From contig CAIQBO010000036.1 in assembly GCA_903870145.1 (NCBI GenBank), forward strand, positions 102,546 to 166,545: a stretch of DNA of 64,000 nucleotides. The letters are read 5' to 3'. Origin of the DNA: an uncultured Burkholderiales bacterium. Lineage in GTDB: Bacteria > Pseudomonadota > Gammaproteobacteria > Burkholderiales > Burkholderiaceae_C. The translations under genes were made by a program, and so were the position numbers. This document shows, piece by piece, positions 9,836 through 18,065 of this stretch. Every line of letters begins with the position of its first letter. Within the stretch, counting starts at the first letter, position 1. The notes below the pieces were generated by a model. That model had not been told where the DNA came from, did not search any database, and was given only the letters and a program-made list of their open reading frames with translations.

Positions 9836-11470
9836 ATGCAGCATTTGTTGAACCTGTTGGCCGCAATTGCCTTGCTGGTGTGGGGTACTCACACGGTGCG
9901 CACAGGCATCTTGCGCGTCATGGGGGGGTCTTTGCGTGATGCATTGTCCAGCAGCGTTCGCAAGCCCGTTTGGGCTTTTGCCTCAGGTGTGGGTGTTAGC
10001 AGTTTGCTGCAGTCCAGCACCGCGACTTGTTTGATTGTCAGCTCGTTTGTCGGGCAAGGCCTGTTTTTGACGTCGACTGCCTTGATCATGATGCTCGGCG
10101 CTGACGTGGGCACCAGTTTGATGGCCTTGCTGTTTTCTTTTGACATGAGTTGGCTCTCCCCCTTATTGATTGTGGTGGGTGTTGTGACTTTTGTGACCAA
10201 TCAAAACAACACCGCGGGTCGATGGGGGCGGGTGGCCATTGGTCTGGGTTTGATGACGCTGGCTTTGCGCTTGATTGTGGAGGCCACACGGCCCATCACC
10301 GAATCCCAGGGTATGCACGTTCTTTTGAGCGTCTTGCCCAACGACCCACTGATTTTGATGTTGGTCGGTGCCTTCTTAACCGTGATTTCTTATTCCAGTT
10401 TGGCCATGGTTTTGTTGACGGCCACTTTGTGCCATACGGGGGTGCTGTCATTGTCCATGGCTTTGGGCTTGGTGCTGGGTGCCAATTTGGGAAGTGGCTT
10501 GTTGGCATTTTTGACGCTTTCCAAATCTTTGCCTGCTGTGCGCCGTGTGCCCTTGGGTAATCTGTTTTTCAAGGTGATTGGCTGCATGCTGGCCCTGCCA
10601 TTTTTGTCTTACTTCCCGCCTGTGGCGCAAGAATTGCAAGCCCTGCACTTGGATCCGGTGGTGGGCTTTCACGTGATGTTCAACCTCTTGTTGACGGTTT
10701 CCCTGGTGGGCTTGACCGGCAAAGCTGGAGCCTGGTTGGCGTTGCATTTGCCCGCCACTGCGGTAACCGAAGGCGCTGTCCAACCCAAGTACCTTGACCC
10801 GACTGCACTGAGCACACCTTCGCTGGCCATTGCCTGCGCCGCACGCGAAGCTTTGCACCAAGCCGATGTGGTGGAAACCATGCTGCGCGGCATCATGCCG
10901 GTGATTCAAAATGACGATACGGATCTGGCCGCTAAATTGCGAAAAATGGACGACGGTGTAGACCATTTGTATTCGTCGATCAAATTTTATTTGACACAAA
11001 TTTCGCGTGAGGCCTTGTCGCAAAGAGAAGGTCAGCGCTGGGCTGACATCATGTCATTTGCCATCAACATGGAGCAAGTCGGCGACATCATTGAGCGCGT
11101 CTTACAAGACATTGAGGACAAAAAAATTGCCAAGGCCCGGACTTTTTCTCAGGCCGGATTGGCTGAAATTGAAGATTTGCACCAAAGGCTGGTGACCAAT
11201 TTGCAACTGGGCATGAGCGTGTTTTTGGATGGCGGCGTTCGCAATGCACAGTCTTTGCTGGAGCAAAAAGTACAGTTTAGGAACTTAGAACACGAATACG
11301 CCAGCCGCCATTTGACGCGCTTGCAAGAAAACACGCTGCAAAGCATTGGCACCAGTTCTTTGCACATTGACTTGATCAGCGACTTAAAGCGCATCAATTC
11401 GCACATTTGCTCCATTGCATATCCAATTTTGGAGCAAGCCGGCGCATTGGCCAGCACGCGATTGAAGTAA
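9836..11470 (+). CDS. Na+/phosphate cotransporter family protein with C-terminal PhoU-like domain
   Basis: Protein of 544 aa. Residues about 1-300 are hydrophobic and contain the Na/Pi-II signature LLQSSTAT near residue 60; a second, degenerate copy reads ISYSSLA. Residues about 335-530 form a PhoU-like helical domain (KMDDGVDHLYSSIKFYLTQI). It starts 5 nt after phnY. PhnA liberates one phosphate per phosphonate, so this carrier could export surplus phosphate or balance it against Na+. Direction is not readable from sequence. Its presence in a phosphonate operon argues that phosphonate serves as carbon or nitrogen source as well as phosphorus source. Confidence 0.88.
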   Translation: MQHLLNLLAAIALLVWGTHTVRTGILRVMGGSLRDALSSSVRKPVWAFASGVGVSSLLQSSTATCLIVSSFVGQGLFLTSTALIMMLGADVGTSLMALLFSFDMSWLSPLLIVVGVVTFVTNQNNTAGRWGRVAIGLGLMTLALRLIVEATRPITESQGMHVLLSVLPNDPLILMLVGAFLTVISYSSLAMVLLTATLCHTGVLSLSMALGLVLGANLGSGLLAFLTLSKSLPAVRRVPLGNLFFKVIGCMLALPFLSYFPPVAQELQALHLDPVVGFHVMFNLLLTVSLVGLTGKAGAWLALHLPATAVTEGAVQPKYLDPTALSTPSLAIACAAREALHQADVVETMLRGIMPVIQNDDTDLAAKLRKMDDGVDHLYSSIKFYLTQISREALSQREGQRWADIMSFAINMEQVGDIIERVLQDIEDKKIAKARTFSQAGLAEIEDLHQRLVTNLQLGMSVFLDGGVRNAQSLLEQKVQFRNLEHEYASRHLTRLQENTLQSIGTSSLHIDLISDLKRINSHICSIAYPILEQAGALASTRLK

Positions 11471-11501
11471 CCTGACTTGATGACTGACTAGGGGCAACAC
11501 C

Positions 11502-12053
11502 ATGGCATTGAGCTTGAACGACATTGAAAAATTGTTTCAACACCGCGGACACGAACAGTACAGTGGTGAGCCCGTCACGCAACTTGAGCATGCTTTGCAG
11601 GCTGCATTTTTGGGCGAGCAAGAGGGGGCCAGCGACGAATTGGTCACGGCTGCTTTTTTGCATGACCTGGGTCATTTGTTGCACGACCTCGGAGACACCC
11701 CCAGCATGCACGGTGTCGATGATGTTCACCAATACAGGGTCATTCCATTTTTGCGCAATGTGTTCCCCCAAAGCGTGATCGATGCCATTGAGCGCCATGT
11801 CGATGCCAAGCGCTACTTGTGCGTGGCACGGCCAGCGTACTACGCCGGTTTGTCGGAAGACTCTAAGCGCAGCTTGCAATTGCAGGGTGGAATTTTTACC
11901 CAGAGCCAAGCCGATGAATTCATTGCCCAGCCCGGCGCTCCCGAGGCGGTGCGCCTGCGTGTGTGGGACGATTTGGCCAAAAACCCCGGCCTTCAAACGC
12001 CTGACTTGGCGCATTACATGCAAACGGCAAAGCGCTGCGCTTTGAGGCCTTAG
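11502..12053 (+). CDS. phosphonate-operon HD-domain protein, PhnZ-like
   Basis: HD-superfamily protein of 183 aa. Candidate metal ligands are H30 (QLEHALQ), H54-D55 (FLHDLGH) and further histidines at about 58, 76 and 99 (RHVDAKRYL). Y20-x-x-E23 resembles the tyrosine/glutamate pair that PhnZ (2-amino-1-hydroxyethylphosphonate dioxygenase, a mixed-valent di-iron enzyme) uses for substrate gating. That implies oxidative C-P cleavage rather than phosphohydrolysis. The usual partner, a 2-oxoglutarate-dependent hydroxylase, is not in the window. Alternative reading: an uncharacterised operon-associated HD protein acting on another phosphonate. Confidence 0.8.
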   Translation: MALSLNDIEKLFQHRGHEQYSGEPVTQLEHALQAAFLGEQEGASDELVTAAFLHDLGHLLHDLGDTPSMHGVDDVHQYRVIPFLRNVFPQSVIDAIERHVDAKRYLCVARPAYYAGLSEDSKRSLQLQGGIFTQSQADEFIAQPGAPEAVRLRVWDDLAKNPGLQTPDLAHYMQTAKRCALRP

Positions 12054-12054
12054 G

Positions 12055-12897
12055 ATGGCCATGACCTGGCCCGTGTTGATGGCCGTGCTGTTTGGCGCCT
12101 TGCTGCACGCCAGCTGGAATGCACTGGTCAAGTCGAGCCAAGACAAAACATTGGACACCGCCTTGATCCATGTGCTGTGTTCCTTGTTGGCCTTGCCCAT
12201 TTGTTTGTATGTGGGCCCTCCGCCCGATCAATCTTGGCCATTTATTTTGTGTTCTTTGGTGGTGCATGTGGGGTATTACTTTGCATTGGCTGGCGCTTAC
12301 AAGCATGGTGATTTGGGCTTGACCTACCCCTTGATGCGCGGCACAGCGCCTATGTTGGTGGCCTTGGCCTCTTTGGCCTTGTTAGACGAATCCTTAAGCA
12401 GCATGGCCTGGTTGGGCGTGGCAGCCATTTCCGCCGGTGTTTTGTTACTGGGTTTGAGCCAAGGCTGGTGGGCACATCGCAAGGCAGTTTGGTTTGCATT
12501 GAGCAATGCCGTTTTGATTGCCATTTACACCGTGATTGATGCCAAGGGCGCGCGCAGTTCTGGCCATGTCCTACAGTATGTGGCCATGCTGTTTGCGCTG
12601 GACGGGTGGCCATTTGCTTTGCTGGTTTTCATGCAGCGCAAGGGGCGCGTTTGGCCTTATGTGCAATCGCGTTGGCCAATGGCCATGGGCGGTGCGGCTG
12701 CTTCTTTGGGTTCTTACTCGATTGCTTTGTGGGCCATGACCGTAGCTCCCGTGGCGATGGTGGCGGCCCTGCGCGAAACATCTGTGTTCTTTGCGGCCTT
12801 GATTGGTGCTTGGCTGCTGCATGAACGCTGGACTCGCCAACGGGTGCTAGGCACAGTGGCTATCTTGTCAGGTGTTGCTGCGCTGCGCTTGGGTTGA
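12055..12897 (+). CDS. DMT/EamA-type membrane protein of phosphonate operons
   Basis: Ten-helix drug/metabolite-transporter-like protein, 280 aa, with two EamA halves (about 5-140 and 150-280; TYPLMRGTAPMLVALASL in the first, RETSVFFAALIGAWLLHERW in the second). It starts one base after the stop of the HD-domain gene, so the two are translationally linked. DUF6-type proteins are known companions of phosphonate genes in Burkholderiales. Substrate unknown; export of a pathway amine or intermediate is possible. Confidence 0.8.
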   Translation: MAMTWPVLMAVLFGALLHASWNALVKSSQDKTLDTALIHVLCSLLALPICLYVGPPPDQSWPFILCSLVVHVGYYFALAGAYKHGDLGLTYPLMRGTAPMLVALASLALLDESLSSMAWLGVAAISAGVLLLGLSQGWWAHRKAVWFALSNAVLIAIYTVIDAKGARSSGHVLQYVAMLFALDGWPFALLVFMQRKGRVWPYVQSRWPMAMGGAAASLGSYSIALWAMTVAPVAMVAALRETSVFFAALIGAWLLHERWTRQRVLGTVAILSGVAALRLG

Positions 12898-12916
12898 CAG
12901 ACAAGAGGAATTTGAA

Positions 12917-15325
12917 ATGACGACAAAAACCTTGCCTTCGCGCGCCAAAGTGGTGATTGTGGGAGGCGGCATTGCGGGCTGCTCTGTGGCCTACCACTTA
13001 GCGCAATTGGGTCAAACCGAAGTTCTCTTGTTGGAGCAAGGCAAGTTGACCTGCGGCACCACATGGCACGCTGCCGGCTTGGTGGGGCAAATGCGGCCCA
13101 ACCGCAACATGACGCGCATGAGCAAATACGGCATCGACTTGTATTCTTCCTTGGAAGCGAAAACCGGCTTGGCCACAGGATGGAAACAATGCGGCAGCGT
13201 GAACGTGGCGCGTACGCCAGAGCGCATGCAGGTGTTGCGCAAACAAATTGCATTGGCTCGAAGCTTTGGTGTGGAGGTGCACGAGATCAGCCCGCAAGAA
13301 GTGGGTGAACGCGCACCGACTTTGCGCACTGATGATTTGGCCGGTGGCATCTGGATTCCAGGCGATGGCAAAGCCAATCCGGCTGACCTTTGCATGTCGT
13401 TGGCCAAAGGTGCGCGCCAAGGGGGTGTGCACATTGTGGAGGACATTCAAGTCACCGGCGTGCAATTGGACAAGGGCCGTGTCAAAGGCATTTGCACAGA
13501 ACAAGGCGATGTGGAGTGTGAAATCTTGGTCAACTGTGCGGGCCAATGGGCGCGCCAGTTTGGCCGTTTGGCCGGTGTCAACGTGCCGCTGTATTCGGCC
13601 GAACATTTCTACATCGTGACCGATAAAATTGAAGGCATTCACCCCATGTGGCCGGTGGTGCGAGACCCTGACGGTTTCATTTATTACAAAGAAGAAGTTG
13701 GCGGCTTGGTGATGGGCGGCTTTGAACCGGTGGCCAAGCCATGGCGTGTCGACCCCATTGCGGCCAGCTTTCAATTTGAATTGTTGGGTGAAGATTGGGA
13801 CCAATTTGAAGTCTTGATGCAAAACGCGATTCACCGAACGCCTTGCCTTGAAACGGCCAAAATCAAGATGCTCTTGAATGGCCCCGAAAGTTTCACGCCC
13901 GACGGTAATTTTATTTTGGGCGAAGCCTCCGAAGTGAAAAATTATTTTGTCTGTGCGGGCTTTAACTCTGCTGGCATTGCCAACTCGGGTGGCGCCGGGC
14001 GTTTGATGGCCGAGTGGATTGTGGGTGGGCAGGCCAGTGTTGATCTGTGGGATGTGGATGTGCGCCGTTTTGCGCCCTTTACGGGCAACCGAAAAGCCTT
14101 GGCTGAACGCACAGCAGAAACACTGGGCCTGCATTACGCCATGCGCTGGCCCCGCCAAGAGTTGCAAACTGTCAGGCCTTTGCGCTGCTCGCCTTTGTAC
14201 GATTTGCTGGCGGCCAAAGGCGCTGAATTTGGCAGCAAAAATGGCTGGGAGAGGGCCAATTACTTCAGGCCTTTGGGCGCAGCCCCAGCCCAAGACACAT
14301 TGGGCACGCCCGATTGGCTGCCTTGGGTTCAAGCCGAACAAGCGGCAACGCGAGATGCCGTGGCCTTGTACGATCAAAGTTCTTTTTCCAAAATTTGGGT
14401 GCAAGGGCCAGATGCATTGGCCTTGTTGCAATACCTGTGCGCGAATGAAATGGATGTGCCCATTGGCAAGATGGTCTATACGGCGCTGCTCAATGAGCGC
14501 GGTGGTTTTGAAAGTGACTTGACCGTCATCAGACTGAGCGAAGACAAGTTTCTGGTGGTCACCGGATCAGGTCAAACAACGCGTGATTTGGATTGGCTCC
14601 AGCGTCACGTCAGGCCCGAGATGTCGGTCGTGATCAATGATGTCTCAGCCCAGTACTGCGTACTCTCATTGATGGGCCCCAAGGCCGCCCAATTGTTGTC
14701 ACGCGTTTGTCCGGATGATCTCTCGCCCCAAGCATTGCCTTTTGCCTTTACGCGCGAGATAGATGTGGGCCATGCCTGCGTGCGCGCAGCGCGCATGAGT
14801 TATGTGGGCGGGCCAGGCTATGAGTTGTATATTCCGGTTGAAATGACGCGCCATGTGTATCTGAGTTTGCACCAAGCAGGCGCAGATTTGAGTTTGCGTG
14901 ATGCTGGCTACTACGCGTTGGACGCTTTGCGCATAGAGCGTGGTCGGCGCGCTTGGGGCGCTGAGATGGGTCCAGATGAAACGCCTTATGAAGCAGGGTT
15001 GTGGGCGGGCGTGTGCATCGACAAAGCCGCAGCATTCAAAGGTCAAGACGCATTGCGCGTGCGCGCCAATCAAGCGCTAGAGAAAAAATTGGTCAAGATC
15101 ACGGCCAGCCATGCACACCATTATTTATGGGGCGGTGAGCCCTTGATGGTGAACGGTGAATTCATCGGCGAAGTGACCTCTGCCGGGTGGGGCTTTGAAG
15201 CGCAAGCGGTGGTGGCCTTGGGCTATGTGCGCGGGCCGTGGGCGCAGCGCCCGTTCAATGCCATGCCAGCGCAAGCAGAACTTTGGGGGCAAGGGGTTGC
15301 CATTGTGATTCAAGACCTCGAATGA
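12917..15325 (+). CDS. dimethylglycine/sarcosine dehydrogenase-like flavoprotein (FAD + GcvT fusion)
   Basis: Protein of 802 aa. The N-terminal DAO-type FAD domain has the dinucleotide motif VVIVGGGIAGCSVAYHL, and H51 in TTWHAAGL matches the histidine that binds FAD covalently in dimethylglycine dehydrogenase. From about residue 430 a GcvT-like aminomethyltransferase domain follows (ALYDQSSFSKI, GPGYELY, YALDALRIERG), which in relatives passes the methyl-derived formaldehyde to tetrahydrofolate. AGAGGA at 12904-12909 supports the ATG at 12917 over an upstream in-frame start. It lies 19 nt after the membrane-protein gene and is probably cotranscribed. An N-methylated glycine or N-methylated aminophosphonate is the likely substrate class. 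Confidence 0.85.
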   Translation: MTTKTLPSRAKVVIVGGGIAGCSVAYHLAQLGQTEVLLLEQGKLTCGTTWHAAGLVGQMRPNRNMTRMSKYGIDLYSSLEAKTGLATGWKQCGSVNVARTPERMQVLRKQIALARSFGVEVHEISPQEVGERAPTLRTDDLAGGIWIPGDGKANPADLCMSLAKGARQGGVHIVEDIQVTGVQLDKGRVKGICTEQGDVECEILVNCAGQWARQFGRLAGVNVPLYSAEHFYIVTDKIEGIHPMWPVVRDPDGFIYYKEEVGGLVMGGFEPVAKPWRVDPIAASFQFELLGEDWDQFEVLMQNAIHRTPCLETAKIKMLLNGPESFTPDGNFILGEASEVKNYFVCAGFNSAGIANSGGAGRLMAEWIVGGQASVDLWDVDVRRFAPFTGNRKALAERTAETLGLHYAMRWPRQELQTVRPLRCSPLYDLLAAKGAEFGSKNGWERANYFRPLGAAPAQDTLGTPDWLPWVQAEQAATRDAVALYDQSSFSKIWVQGPDALALLQYLCANEMDVPIGKMVYTALLNERGGFESDLTVIRLSEDKFLVVTGSGQTTRDLDWLQRHVRPEMSVVINDVSAQYCVLSLMGPKAAQLLSRVCPDDLSPQALPFAFTREIDVGHACVRAARMSYVGGPGYELYIPVEMTRHVYLSLHQAGADLSLRDAGYYALDALRIERGRRAWGAEMGPDETPYEAGLWAGVCIDKAAAFKGQDALRVRANQALEKKLVKITASHAHHYLWGGEPLMVNGEFIGEVTSAGWGFEAQAVVALGYVRGPWAQRPFNAMPAQAELWGQGVAIVIQDLE

Positions 15326-15356
15326 AGTCGCTCTTTTGAGCATGCGAGTCAGTTCC

Positions 15357-15386
15357 TTGGCGGTGCAATCGGCAACGCGGCATAAT
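15357..15386 (+). promoter_or_regulatory. sigma-70-type promoter candidate for the ZIP transporter gene
   Basis: TTGGCG (15357-15362), an 18-nt spacer, then CATAAT (15381-15386), about 46 nt before the ZIP transporter ATG. It lies in the only sizeable gap after the phosphonate operon. No metal-regulator operator was recognised. Confidence 0.4.
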
Positions 15387-15432
15387 TTGGCAACGGCGCA
15401 AAAGCGCTGACATGCTTTGAATTTGGATTGAC

Positions 15433-16281
15433 ATGACGTTGTTGGCAATATTGATGGGCACACTGGCTGCAGGCATTGGCAGTGTTTGGCTGGCTGCATG
15501 GTTGAGCTTTGGCATCATCAGCAAATACACCGAGCACATGCTCAGCTTGGCCGCAGGCGCTTTGTTGGCGACTGCTTTTTTGCACCTGCTGCCGGAAGCT
15601 TTTGAAAGTGGTGTTGCGCCCCACAACCTTTTCGTGACCTTGCTGTTTGGTTTGTTGTTTTTCTTTTTGCTCGACAAAGCCGAGTTATGGCATCACGGTC
15701 ACGAGCACCATCACCATGGCCTTGACCAGCACAACCATGCGCATGACCATGAGCGCCATGAGGCCGGCGCTTCTCATGCTGATTTGAACCACACACACCG
15801 CTCACACGCTGACAGTCATGACTTGAAAACAGCAGGCGGCTGGGCTATTTTGGCCGGTGACAGTGTTCACTGCTTTGGTGATGGTGTGCTGATTGCATCG
15901 GCTTTTTTAGTCGATTTGCGCTTGGGTGCGGTGGCTTCCCTGGCGGTGCTGGCCCATGAGGTGCCGCACCACATGGGCGATTTGGTGGTACTTCGAGAAG
16001 CCAGCGGCAACCGGCAATCTGCGGTTTTGAAAGTCTCTTTGGCTGGTGCAATCACGGCTTTAGGCGGCCTGGCGGGCTACTTGTTGCTGGAGCAACTCAA
16101 TTGGGTGCTGCCCTACATGCTGGCCATGGCCAGCAGCAGTTTCATTTATGTGGCATTGGCCGATTTGATTCCACAACTTCAAAAGCGCTTGAGCTCGCGC
16201 GAAACAGCGGCGCAAGTTGTTTGGCTCTTGGCTGGCATGGGCTTGGTCAGTGCGCTCAGTGCTTTGACGCACAGTCACTGA
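15433..16281 (+). CDS. ZIP-family divalent metal transporter
   Basis: Integral membrane protein of 282 aa with about eight transmembrane segments. A long His-rich cytoplasmic loop (residues about 88-130, with HEHHHH and several HxH units) is typical of zinc/iron ZIP carriers. The signature helices hold HCFGDGVLIASAF and HEVPHHMGDLVVL, the usual ZIP metal-path residues. It probably imports zinc or a similar divalent cation. It is transcribed alone, with the sulfurtransferase gene convergent 19 nt away. Confidence 0.88.
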   Translation: MTLLAILMGTLAAGIGSVWLAAWLSFGIISKYTEHMLSLAAGALLATAFLHLLPEAFESGVAPHNLFVTLLFGLLFFFLLDKAELWHHGHEHHHHGLDQHNHAHDHERHEAGASHADLNHTHRSHADSHDLKTAGGWAILAGDSVHCFGDGVLIASAFLVDLRLGAVASLAVLAHEVPHHMGDLVVLREASGNRQSAVLKVSLAGAITALGGLAGYLLLEQLNWVLPYMLAMASSSFIYVALADLIPQLQKRLSSRETAAQVVWLLAGMGLVSALSALTHSH

Positions 16282-16300
16282 GTTTTTGCAAACATTTTTT

Positions 16301-17164
16301 TCAAGATTTAGCGCAAGGCACCCCTGAGGTATTGCACCACTCGCTCCAACTGCCTGGGTACAAAGTAGACAAACCCAAGCCCGCAATTTCCATGGCCAAC
16401 ACATTGGGCACGGCGCTGACACCGCTGCCGCAGTGGTGCACCACAGTTTGTGGGTCACGGCCAGCTAGCAAAGTTTTAAATTCGGCGCGCAAAACGGCAG
16501 CAGGTTTGAAAAAACCGTCAGCAGTCATGTTCTCATTGAAGGGCCGGTTCAGTGCGCCTGGAATGTGCCCTGCAATGGGGTCCAATGGCTCAACCTCGCC
16601 GCGAAAGCGCGGTGCCCCACGCGCGTCTACCAAGGTTAATTCAGGGCGACCCAATTGCGCAGAAACCTCCGCTGTGCTGACCCAGCGGCGCAATGGCGCA
16701 TGGAGCGTAAAGCTGCTGCCCGATGCGCTGGCAGGAGCGGATTTTCCTGCAGCTACAGCGCCACCGGCTGCCTGCCAAGCTTGCAGGCCACCGTCTAAAA
16801 CGGCCACCCCATCGTGGCCCATCCACTTGAGCATCCACCACAAGCGGCCGCAGTAATTGGCACCATTACGGTCGTACACCACCGCTTGCATGTTGTTGGT
16901 AAAACCCATTGTGCCAAGCCATGCCGCCACCGATTCACGGCTGGGCAAGGGGTGGCGCCCACCATTGACGGCCAGCGCCGCATCGTGTGTGCTCAGGTTG
17001 CGGTCCAGATGCGCGTGCACGGCCCCGGCAATGTGCGCGGCCTCAAACAAGCCGTCTGCCGCTTCGGGTTTCATGAGGTCAAAGCTACAATCAAAGACCA
17101 TCAAGGCTTGGCCTTGCTGCTGAAGTGTTTGCAGTTGTGCCGCCGATATCAAGGTGGTGTACAT
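16301..17164 (-). CDS. sseA: 3-mercaptopyruvate/thiosulfate sulfurtransferase
   Basis: Two-rhodanese-domain protein of 287 aa. The N-terminal domain is catalytically silent (VVYDRNGANYCGRLWW). The C-terminal domain has the active-site cysteine in HHCGSGVSA, the CGSGV form associated with mercaptopyruvate sulfurtransferases, and the preceding LVDARGAPRFRGE motif. It transfers sulfur from 3-mercaptopyruvate to cyanide or a thiol acceptor in the cytoplasm. It follows the DMT exporter gene by 8 nt and is likely cotranscribed with it. Confidence 0.9.
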   Translation of the reverse strand: MYTTLISAAQLQTLQQQGQALMVFDCSFDLMKPEAADGLFEAAHIAGAVHAHLDRNLSTHDAALAVNGGRHPLPSRESVAAWLGTMGFTNNMQAVVYDRNGANYCGRLWWMLKWMGHDGVAVLDGGLQAWQAAGGAVAAGKSAPASASGSSFTLHAPLRRWVSTAEVSAQLGRPELTLVDARGAPRFRGEVEPLDPIAGHIPGALNRPFNENMTADGFFKPAAVLRAEFKTLLAGRDPQTVVHHCGSGVSAVPNVLAMEIAGLGLSTLYPGSWSEWCNTSGVPCAKS

Positions 17165-17172
17165 GATTTTTC

Positions 17173-18060
17173 CTAATGCTCTTCAGCCGGTGAGTTGGGC
17201 ATTGCCCGATTGCGCAAAGCGGTAGCGGCGATGCCACTGAATATGATCAAAACCATGCCGGCCCAGCCGATCCATGGTATTTGATCGTCAAACAATACCA
17301 TGCCAAACAAAGCCGAAAAAACAATCCCGGCATATTGCAAATTGGCAACCACCAAGGTGGCACCGTCGTTGTAGGCACGCGTCATGAAAAACTGCCCTAA
17401 GGCCGCTAAAACGCCAATCGGTAGCAGCCAAAGTGCTTGGGGCCACAGCCATGGACTGGTTCCAGTGAAAAGCAAGCAGACAGCGCCAGAGAGACAAGCG
17501 CCGAGAGAAAAATAAAAAACAGTGCGTGATATGGGCTCGCCCAAGCGCCCCAAAGTCACGACTTGCAAATACGCCATGGCGGCGACCATGCCCGACATCA
17601 AGCCTATCAATCCGGCAAACAATTGATTTTGCTCAAACGTGGGGCGCAAAAGCATGACCACGCCGGCAAAGCCTGTGAGAACAGTCAAGATCACCGGGCC
17701 TTGGCGCGCCGCATCTTTGAGCGAGCCCACGAGCAAGGTGCCGCCTACCAAAAAAGCCGCCACCCAGATGCCACTCATGTAATTCAAAGTCATGGCGGTG
17801 GCCAAGGGCAAATCAGTGATGGCGTAAAACCAACCTGCCAAGGACACCACCCCCACGACGGCGCGCCACAAATGCATCATGGGCACGGGAGTTTTCAAAT
17901 CAATACCTTGCCTGTGGCACACCACAACCATGATCAATGTACCAATGGCGCCGCGGTAACACACCAACTCTGCGGTGTTGAAGTGGATCGCGGCAAATTT
18001 AACGCAGACACTCATGGCGGAGAAAAACAGCGATGCCAAAAGCATCCATAACGCTTGCAT
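17173..18060 (-). CDS. EamA/DMT-family membrane transporter
   Basis: Protein of 295 aa with ten predicted helices in two EamA repeats. The ATG at 18060 gives MQALWMLLASLFFSAMSVCVKF, a membrane-entry start; an upstream in-frame start would overlap the preceding gene. It begins 5 nt after the stop of the Rieske oxygenase gene and is followed by sseA. Export of a metabolite is the usual DMT role; substrate unknown. Confidence 0.82.
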   Translation of the reverse strand: MQALWMLLASLFFSAMSVCVKFAAIHFNTAELVCYRGAIGTLIMVVVCHRQGIDLKTPVPMMHLWRAVVGVVSLAGWFYAITDLPLATAMTLNYMSGIWVAAFLVGGTLLVGSLKDAARQGPVILTVLTGFAGVVMLLRPTFEQNQLFAGLIGLMSGMVAAMAYLQVVTLGRLGEPISRTVFYFSLGACLSGAVCLLFTGTSPWLWPQALWLLPIGVLAALGQFFMTRAYNDGATLVVANLQYAGIVFSALFGMVLFDDQIPWIGWAGMVLIIFSGIAATALRNRAMPNSPAEEH

Positions 18061-18065
18061 GCTGT

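Noticed and set aside
12998..14431. A 477-codon reverse-strand open frame opposite the dimethylglycine-dehydrogenase-like gene
   Set aside because: His/Gln/Ala-rich antisense shadow of a clear enzyme with intact motifs; no ribosome site or family resemblance.
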